Shown here: positions 30,351-35,009 of the stretch, piece after piece | Numbering within the stretch: position 1 is the first letter of the stretch | Layout: each line of letters starts with the position of its first letter | Assembly: GCA_030643485.1 (NCBI GenBank) | Contig: DAOWLG010000041.1 | Coordinates: forward strand, 1-35,009 | Length of the DNA stretch: 35,009 nucleotides | Reading direction: 5' to 3' | From: Candidatus Nealsoniibacteriota bacterium | GTDB taxonomy: Bacteria; Patescibacteriota; Minisyncoccia; Minisyncoccales; JAGMDC01 | The notes under the pieces: model-generated | Databases searched by the model: none | Seen by the model: only the letters and a program-made list of their open reading frames with translations | What the model was told of the DNA's origin: nothing | Made by a program: the position numbers and the translations under genes

Positions 30351-31084
30351 ACACTATGGAACAGCAATCTGTTATTATGGAAATTCGGGCAGGAACCGGC
30401 GGCGAAGAAGCCGCTCTTTTTGCTTCTGATTTATTCAGAATGTATTCAAGGTACGCAGAACAACAGGGCTGGCGACAAAAAATTTTAGACCTACATTCTT
30501 CGGAATTGGGCGGCGTCAAACAAATAATTTTTACATTAAGCAATGGCGATGTTTTTTCACAAATGAAATACGAAGGGGGCGTCCATCGTGTCCAAAGAAT
30601 TCCCAAAACAGAAAAAATGGGAAGGGTTCATACTTCCACTGCCACAGTTGCGGTTTTATTAAAACCAAAAAAAACAGAATCCAAAATAAATCCCGGTGAA
30701 TTAAGAATTGATTTCTATCGCGCTTCAGGACCAGGTGGCCAGTATGTCAACAAAAGAGAAACCGCTGTCCGCGTCACTCACCTACCAAGCGGCATTGTCG
30801 TTACTTCTCAAACCGAAAGAAACCAATTAGAAAATAAAGAAAGCGCCATAGCAATTTTGGAGGCGCGACTCTTAGAAAAAAGACAAAGAGAGGATGAAGA
30901 AAAAACCGGAGGAGATAGAAAAACCCAAATTCGCGGCGCGCTCAGGGCGGAAAAAATCCGAACATATAATTTTCCTCAAGATCGGCTTACTGACCACCGC
31001 ATCAACAAAAAATGGCACAAGCTTGAAGAAATAATGGACGGAAAACTTGATAAAGTTCTCTTTGCGCTTGAGAAAACAAATTAG
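30344..31084 (+). CDS. prfA: Peptide chain release factor 1 lacking domain I
   Basis: RF1 recognises UAA and UAG. The codon-recognition tripeptide is PKT (QRIPKTEKMGRVHTS), corresponding to PxT of RF1, and the catalytic loop GPGGQYVN is intact. The 246-residue product begins at the equivalent of about residue 110 of E. coli RF1 (MEIRAGTGGEEAALFA), so the whole N-terminal domain I is absent. Only 119 bases separate it from rpmE, so the missing part is not present upstream in another frame. The start may be ATG 30344 (within a repeat) or the ATG four codons later. It could be a naturally short CPR form or the remnant of a repeat-mediated deletion. Confidence 0.88.
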   Translation: MTNTMEQQSVIMEIRAGTGGEEAALFASDLFRMYSRYAEQQGWRQKILDLHSSELGGVKQIIFTLSNGDVFSQMKYEGGVHRVQRIPKTEKMGRVHTSTATVAVLLKPKKTESKINPGELRIDFYRASGPGGQYVNKRETAVRVTHLPSGIVVTSQTERNQLENKESAIAILEARLLEKRQREDEEKTGGDRKTQIRGALRAEKIRTYNFPQDRLTDHRINKKWHKLEEIMDGKLDKVLFALEKTN

Positions 31085-32514
31085 TCAAAAACGCCTTCAT
31101 CAATGTAACCCTGATATTTGGAGGCGTTTTTCATTACTTTTGACCGATACCCTTTACCTCCTGCCTTTTTACAACGAGATGTCATACACGGACTTCCGCA
31201 TAAATATGCTGTCACGGCGCCTATCTCTGTCTTAAGTTTTTTATTGCCAGCGCCAAAATCCTGCAAATAAAGTCCCATTGCCAAGAAAGCGTCCTTAATA
31301 CGCCAAGGATTAGCTGGAATTTCTCCAGTAATTATCTCTACTTTCTGTTTGTATCCATAACTCAATCCTTTGCCAAGCCATGTATTTGGCATAAACTGCG
31401 CTGGACCCATTGCTCCTCCCCATTGAACTTTTCCTCCATTTATATAACAGGAGATAGGGGTAGTGTTTATATCAAGCCCTAATTCTTTAGTAATTTTTTC
31501 AAAAGAACCCCATTGCGACTCTCTCATCACTTTTTTATAAGTTAATTTAGGATGTCGGCAGCCAGAGCGCGAATCGCAGTTACACTGGCCAACATTTTGG
31601 CCAATAGCCGACTCTTGTTTTAATAATCCAAGTAGAAGAGCCGGCCTGATTCCAGTTATGGTTTCTATATAAACGGCAAGTTCATACGCCTCTTCTAAAC
31701 TCGGAGCGTCTGTTTCCGGAATCTGCGCTAATTTAAAAATTCTCTGTCTAATTTCTTTCGCCTTTTCCTGCGTTTCTTTCAAATGCTTCTGATATAATGC
31801 CTCCTCTCCCTTGGTTTTTTTCAAAAGCCAATCTTTTCCCTCTTTTGTTTTCTGGCTCTCTTTCTTCTGAAGGGTCTGGGCAAAAACCACATTTTCTAAA
31901 TCCCCTTTTTCCTTGTCCAAAGAGCCCTCTTGAACTTCCAAATAGGATTTTAAGTCTTTAATATTTTTAACCTCTTCTTTAATTTCATTATTCAAAATTT
32001 CTAATGCCGCTAAATTATCAAAAAAATCAGAAAGTTTTTCTTCAACAAGCAATATCTCAATAACCCCTTTTTGGTCCTCTTCGTAAATTTCCCTTAAAAT
32101 ATTACCTAATCCTGCTTTGGAATCTTCTATTTCAAACGATGTATCCTTAATAGAGGACTGGGTGTCTTTAATCTGAACGCCAATATCTTTTATTACTATA
32201 TTGTTTTGAGAAATCTGTTTATCTAAACTTTTAATTTTCTTCTTTAACCCCTGTATTTTATTTTGAAGGGTCTTCTTCTCCTTGCTTGTCTCCTTAATAT
32301 CCCCTTCTATATTTGAAATTTCTTTTTCATAATATTTCTCGCATTTTTCCAACAAAAGTTTATAATTTTCTTCTGTCAGGTTTTTTTCCGCTTCTTCAAT
32401 CTTTTCACAAATTTCTTCCAAGTTTTCCTTGGCAAAAAGAAAAAAGCTCGGCAATACTAAAACCGAGAAAAAAACAAACAATAAAATTAGTCTTTGGATT
32501 TTAGATTTTGTCAT
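31081..32514 (-). CDS. Secreted coiled-coil lytic transglycosylase
   Basis: A signal peptide (LILLFVFFSVLVLPSFFLFA) precedes a long coiled coil (residues about 30-260, with repeats such as IQGLKKKIKSLDKQISQNN) like those of EnvC and PcsB. The C-terminal domain is an SLT/MltB-like transglycosylase: LLLGLLKQESAIG with the likely catalytic Glu, and QWGGAMGPAQFMPNTW. Six cysteines in the domain suggest disulfides. Such coiled coils are the part by which FtsEX controls hydrolases, so this may be the FtsEX effector. It overlaps rplY by 4 bases upstream and prfA by 4 bases at its end. Confidence 0.85.
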   Translation of the reverse strand: MTKSKIQRLILLFVFFSVLVLPSFFLFAKENLEEICEKIEEAEKNLTEENYKLLLEKCEKYYEKEISNIEGDIKETSKEKKTLQNKIQGLKKKIKSLDKQISQNNIVIKDIGVQIKDTQSSIKDTSFEIEDSKAGLGNILREIYEEDQKGVIEILLVEEKLSDFFDNLAALEILNNEIKEEVKNIKDLKSYLEVQEGSLDKEKGDLENVVFAQTLQKKESQKTKEGKDWLLKKTKGEEALYQKHLKETQEKAKEIRQRIFKLAQIPETDAPSLEEAYELAVYIETITGIRPALLLGLLKQESAIGQNVGQCNCDSRSGCRHPKLTYKKVMRESQWGSFEKITKELGLDINTTPISCYINGGKVQWGGAMGPAQFMPNTWLGKGLSYGYKQKVEIITGEIPANPWRIKDAFLAMGLYLQDFGAGNKKLKTEIGAVTAYLCGSPCMTSRCKKAGGKGYRSKVMKNASKYQGYIDEGVFD

Positions 32515-33176
32515 TTGGATTTTTTTTCATCCTCTGCCTTTTCTTCTTTTTTCTCTTCTTTTTCCTTTTCTCCTGCTTTTTCTACTTCTTCCACTTTTTC
32601 CTCAACTGGCTTTTCTAATTCTTCTTCTACTTTCTGTGGAGCAAAAACTGAAACTACAACTTCGTCCATATCCTTCAAAATTTTTACACCTTCCAGGACT
32701 TTTAAGTCCTTAACTAAAATACTATCCTCAAAGGTCTTTAAGTTTTCAATGTCCACTTTTATACTGTGAGGAAGATTTTGTGGAAGAGCCTTTACTTCTA
32801 TTTCTTTAATATTTTTAACTAAAGTGCCTCTTAATTCTTTTTCTGCTGGCGCGCTGCCTATAAATTCCAAAGGAATTTCCGCCTCGGTTTCTTTTTCCAA
32901 ATCCGGCTGATAAAAATCAATATGAATAAAATCACCGCTAATGGGATGTTTCTGCGTACTATGGACTAAAGCAGTAAATTTCTTGCCGTGTTCAACCTCT
33001 AAAGAAATTAAGGAACTTGCTCCGGCTTCTTTGTAAATTTTCTCAAATTCTTTTATGTTTATTTGTAAAGATAAATTTTTAATTTTTGGCCCATATAAAA
33101 CCACAGGTAAAAAACTCTCTTGCCGAAGAATTCTTGGTTTTTTATTTTCCCTAATTTTTACTGCGAGTGAAAGCAT
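32511..33176 (-). CDS. rplY: 50S ribosomal protein L25/CTC family
   Basis: The N-terminal 95 residues are the 5S rRNA-binding L25 domain (LPVVLYGPKIKN, HPISGDFIHIDFYQ) and residues about 95-180 the TL5/CTC C-terminal beta domain (EIPLEFIGSAPAEKELRGTLVKNIKEIEV). A highly charged tail of about 35 residues, mostly E and K, completes the 221 residues. It lies 3 bases after the ferredoxin gene and overlaps the next gene by 4 bases, so the three genes form one transcript. Confidence 0.94.
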   Translation of the reverse strand: MLSLAVKIRENKKPRILRQESFLPVVLYGPKIKNLSLQINIKEFEKIYKEAGASSLISLEVEHGKKFTALVHSTQKHPISGDFIHIDFYQPDLEKETEAEIPLEFIGSAPAEKELRGTLVKNIKEIEVKALPQNLPHSIKVDIENLKTFEDSILVKDLKVLEGVKILKDMDEVVVSVFAPQKVEEELEKPVEEKVEEVEKAGEKEKEEKKEEKAEDEKKSK

Positions 33177-33179
33177 ATT

Positions 33180-33395
33180 TCAATTTTCAATTCGGATGCA
33201 CTCCATTGGGCAGGCGCTCGCGGCTTCTTTCACGCAATCATCTATTTCCGCGGTTTCCATTTCTTCATTATCGCTTTTTGTTTGCGAACCTTTTAGGTGG
33301 GCTTTGCTATCTTTTATTTCAAAAAATTTGGGACACAATACCTGACAGGAGCCACACCCAATACATTTTGATTTTTCTAAAATTATTTTCGCCAT
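33180..33395 (-). CDS. Small 4Fe-4S ferredoxin
   Basis: The 71-residue protein carries an electron-transfer cluster: CIGCGSCQVLCP near the N-terminus and CVKEAASACPMECI near the end. The spacing fits a single-cluster ferredoxin of the 3Fe/4Fe type; the extra cysteines leave some doubt about cluster number. It is the first gene of a unit with rplY and the transglycosylase. A possible redox partner such as the NrdG activase is encoded in the window, but nothing links them directly. The promoter lies 7 bases upstream, so the mRNA is probably leaderless. Confidence 0.9.
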   Translation of the reverse strand: MAKIILEKSKCIGCGSCQVLCPKFFEIKDSKAHLKGSQTKSDNEEMETAEIDDCVKEAASACPMECIRIEN

Positions 33396-33402
33396 ATATT
33401 TA

Positions 33403-33431
33403 ATTCTATCTCAACACTTTAATTTAGTCAA
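33403..33431 (-). promoter_or_regulatory. Leaderless promoter of the ferredoxin-rplY-transglycosylase operon
   Basis: On the minus strand TTGACT (complement of 33426-33431), a 17-base spacer and TAGAAT (33403-33408) are followed after 7 bases by the ferredoxin ATG. The -35 abuts the palindrome at 33432. Confidence 0.68.
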
Positions 33432-33503
33432 ACCCCACACCTAATAAGGACAAGGTGCTGAAGGCACCTAATTGACGAAGTCAGTCCTTATTAGGTGTGG
33501 GGT
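33432..33503. repeat. Cruciform-type palindromic repeat
   Basis: Perfect 20-base arms (ACCCCACACCTAATAAGGAC and its reverse complement) enclose two small hairpins, AGGTGC..GCACCT and TGAC-gaa-GTCA. The design matches the elements at 23-78 and 2221-2308. It separates the Cas4-like gene from the ferredoxin operon. Confidence 0.85.
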
Positions 33504-33511
33504 CAAACCCC

Positions 33512-34144
33512 CTATTTTTTTTCAATCTTTTGGCATTCTTCTTTGTAATCGCAATAGTCGCAACGCCAGGGTTCAATATCAATAGGGATTGGAGGAACAA
33601 TATTTTTATCAATTTGTTCTTTTAATTCCTTAAATTTTTTAAGCGCTTCCTGGATTAAAAAAGGGTCGTATTTTATTGCGAATTCTTTCAAATTTTGCTT
33701 GTCTTTGTCTTCGTATAATAAAATTCCGTCTGGAATTTTGAAAAAATGCATATAAAGCTGAACCTGTTTCATATGGTCCGGCTCTGGTTCTTGTAGTTTC
33801 GCAAATTTGTAACTGCCAATGCTTTTTATTTCAAGCACGCAAGGTTTTCCTTCAATATCAATTATAGCGTCTGCCCTGCCTGAAATAATTTCTTGAGCAG
33901 GAATTTTTAATTCTGTTGCCCTTACAATTCCTAAACCAAATAAAACACTCATAATGCGCATATGAGTGTAGTCGCCATTATCAAAAATCCGCAAAACCCT
34001 TGGCTCCGGCTTTTTTTTGGGAATTTTTTTAAACTTAAAATAAACCGCACGGGGACATTTGCCCGCGTCAGTAATATAAAAATGTTCCTGGTCCCGTTCC
34101 TTAAAACTATCAATATAAAATTGGTCAATACGTTCTGAAAGCAT
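33512..34144 (-). CDS. Cas4-like PD-(D/E)XK iron-sulfur nuclease
   Basis: The 210-residue protein has the RecB/Cas4 nuclease pattern: a histidine in GDYTHMRI, Asp in GRADAIID, the E-x-K in VLEIKSIG, and QVQLYMHF. Four cysteines, one in GKCPRAVYF and three in CDYCDYKEEC, are placed as in the iron-sulfur cluster of Cas4/AddB. No cas gene or CRISPR array is in the window, so this is a stand-alone family member, perhaps for DNA repair or for mobile DNA. It has its own promoter and a hairpin-bearing leader of about 100 nt. Confidence 0.82.
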   Translation of the reverse strand: MLSERIDQFYIDSFKERDQEHFYITDAGKCPRAVYFKFKKIPKKKPEPRVLRIFDNGDYTHMRIMSVLFGLGIVRATELKIPAQEIISGRADAIIDIEGKPCVLEIKSIGSYKFAKLQEPEPDHMKQVQLYMHFFKIPDGILLYEDKDKQNLKEFAIKYDPFLIQEALKKFKELKEQIDKNIVPPIPIDIEPWRCDYCDYKEECQKIEKK

Positions 34145-34160
34145 ATTATCTTTTTGCCCA

Positions 34161-34187
34161 CTGAAGTGATAAATGATACCACTTCAG
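34161..34187 (-). promoter_or_regulatory. Leader hairpin before the Cas4-like gene
   Basis: CTGAAGTG (34161-34168) and CACTTCAG (34180-34187) form a perfect 8-bp stem with an 11-base loop, ending 16 bases before the ATG. There is no T-run, so control of translation or mRNA stability is more likely than termination. Confidence 0.5.
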
Positions 34188-34246
34188 ACAAATTATCTCT
34201 CTACGGCTAAATAAATACGAATTAGAATAAATCGGTTTCTAAGTGA

Positions 34247-34275
34247 ATCATATTTTATTTCTGTTCAATTGTCAA
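34247..34275 (-). promoter_or_regulatory. Promoter of the Cas4-like gene
   Basis: On the minus strand TTGACA (complement of 34270-34275), a 17-base spacer and TATGAT (34247-34252) are near consensus, about 100 bases before the gene start. Confidence 0.72.
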
Positions 34276-34286
34276 AGAGCGTCATT

Positions 34287-34430
34287 TTATCTCCAATTTT
34301 TAACTTTATCAAACAACATTAAAACCAATGCCTTAATTTCTGTTTTGGCTTTTTTATCTCTTCGCATTAGAAGATAATCATCTCGGGTAATTCTATAAGT
34401 TTTTGTTTTTGATTTATCTGCAATTTTCAT
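34287..34430 (-). CDS. Unlisted 47-residue basic protein
   Basis: The ORF is too short for the track. It reads MKIADKSKTKTYRITRDDYL followed by LMRRDKKAKTEIKALVLMLF and ends in KNWR. It is basic, with a predicted strand then a helix, and somewhat resembles small DNA-binding proteins, though I cannot name a family. A perfect promoter (TTGACA-N16-TATAAT) ends 9 bases before the ATG, so it would be leaderless like rpsB and rpmE. It lies between a recombinase and the Cas4-like gene, so it may belong to an integrated element. Confidence 0.6.
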   Translation of the reverse strand: MKIADKSKTKTYRITRDDYLLMRRDKKAKTEIKALVLMLFDKVKNWR

Positions 34431-34439
34431 ATCACTTTC

Positions 34440-34467
34440 ATTATATCAAACCAAAAGACCTTGTCAA
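34440..34467 (-). promoter_or_regulatory. Leaderless consensus promoter of the 47-residue ORF
   Basis: On the minus strand TTGACA (complement of 34462-34467), a 16-base spacer and TATAAT (34440-34445) match both hexamers exactly. The ATG follows after 9 bases. Confidence 0.75.
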
Positions 34468-34511
34468 GAGAGGTAGAATTACCCTTAAAAACGAGCAGTA
34501 ATCCACACCCC

Positions 34512-35009
34512 CTAAACCTCATTCATAATCTTTTGGTGCGTCTCTTTCACCTTTCTTATTTCCACTTTTGTATAAAATTTCAAAGTAGTGCGCGGCGATT
34601 TATGCCGGGCAAGATATTGGACTTCTTTTATCGTCGCCCCTTTATCTAATAATAAAGAACAAAAACTTCTTCTAAAACAATGATGAGTGATTTGTTTCGT
34701 AAATCCAAAGTCCTTTCTATATTTTAGCAAACGCTTTCTGGCTACACAAGACGATAACCTTGTAATGTTTTGCGGATTATAAGTAATAAATAATGCCTGA
34801 TAGCTGTCTCCTCGTGTAGCCAAATATTTCTTAAGCCAAAATAAACTTCTTTCCGAGAAATAAAGCCATCTTTCATTTTCTCCTTTTGCCCCTTTAATTT
34901 TTACTTCTTTACTTTCTAAATCAATGTCGTTTTTATTAAGAAATAAAATCTCTGAAATTCTTGCTCCGGTAGAAAAAAGTAATTCGTATAATGTGCGATC
35001 CCGTAATCC
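34512..35009 (-). CDS. Tyrosine recombinase/integrase, partial (5' end outside the window)
   Basis: The track begins at an internal ATG (34823), but the frame is open to the window edge and reads LRDRTLYELLFSTGARISEI, LNKNDIDLESKEVKIKGAKG and so on. Catalytic residues of the XerC/D-like family are visible: Arg in TGARISE, Lys in KGAKGENER, HHCFRRSF with His and Arg, ARHKSPRTT with His, and Tyr in LKFYTKV. About 165 residues of the C-terminal catalytic domain are present; the N-terminal DNA-binding part lies beyond the window. It could be chromosomal XerC/D or the integrase of an element. Confidence 0.9.
   Translation of the reverse strand, partial: GLRDRTLYELLFSTGARISEILFLNKNDIDLESKEVKIKGAKGENERWLYFSERSLFWLKKYLATRGDSYQALFITYNPQNITRLSSCVARKRLLKYRKDFGFTKQITHHCFRRSFCSLLLDKGATIKEVQYLARHKSPRTTLKFYTKVEIRKVKETHQKIMNEV

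Noticed and set aside
32313-32769. Plus-strand ORFs opposite rplY and the transglycosylase
   Set aside because: They are phenylalanine/leucine/serine-rich shadows of the lysine/glutamate-rich coding strand.
33512-34144. Cas4-like protein as evidence of a CRISPR-Cas system
   Set aside because: No repeat-spacer array and no other cas gene is visible in the window; stand-alone Cas4-like nucleases are common.

Overview
The window looks like a chromosomal segment of a Candidate Phyla Radiation (Patescibacteria, most likely Parcubacteria-like) bacterium. The reasons are compact AT-rich coding, almost everything on the minus strand, single-copy translation, division and secretion genes in shortened forms, an anaerobic ribonucleotide reductase (NrdD/NrdG) and a ComEC without a visible metallo-beta-lactamase part. 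UGA is an ordinary stop: ftsX ends in TGA, and prfB carries the classical CTT TGA +1 frameshift autoregulation site. The taxonomic placement is an inference from gene content.

Layout. Positions 1-590 hold a palindrome-rich stretch and tRNA-Gln. Positions 589-3416 are prfB-ftsE-ftsX. Positions 3686-8936 are a one-operon defence block: type III Mod, a Res interrupted by one in-frame TAA, and an AbiJ/Abi_C-like abortive infection protein. Positions 9006-10604 are an ABC-F ATPase behind a leader that reads as a textbook attenuator (16-codon, nearly leaderless uORF followed by a terminator). It is divergent from hicBA (10855-11317). Positions 11379-13019 carry a DUF4268-type nuclease-like protein and a DUF3800 protein, with a plus-strand small RNA gene (about 12407-12506) between consensus promoter and terminator. 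Next come secF, secD and an HtrA-like protease (13028-16996), a HaeII-like restriction enzyme with an amino-methyltransferase (17025-18904), a GT2 glycosyltransferase, comEC and nrdG (18973-22824), a small membrane protein, a LAGLIDADG endonuclease and nrdD (22910-26410), Trbp111-like protein, a PD-(D/E)XK homing-type endonuclease, tRNA-Thr, a small membrane protein, tsf and rpsB (26727-29910). Divergent rpmE-prfA follow (30003-31084), then a ferredoxin-rplY-coiled-coil lytic transglycosylase operon (33395 to 31081), a Cas4-like nuclease, an unlisted 47-residue ORF and the 3' part of a tyrosine recombinase that runs off the window.

Three window-wide themes stand out. (1) Near-consensus sigma70-type promoters are easy to see, and six of them place the -10 hexamer only 7-9 nt before the start codon, so leaderless mRNA seems common. 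(2) Palindromic dispersed repeats are everywhere and are repeatedly absorbed into genes: they supply the C-terminus of RF2, the last codons and stop of L31, the start codon of a domain-I-less RF1, and four in-frame peptide inserts in ComEC. (3) Core genes are interleaved with defence and selfish genes (two RM systems, Abi, HicBA, two homing-type endonucleases, a recombinase). The strongest candidates for undescribed biology are the ABC-F attenuator sharing a mirrored -35 palindrome with hicBA, and the promoter-terminator small RNA convergent with the DUF3800 gene.
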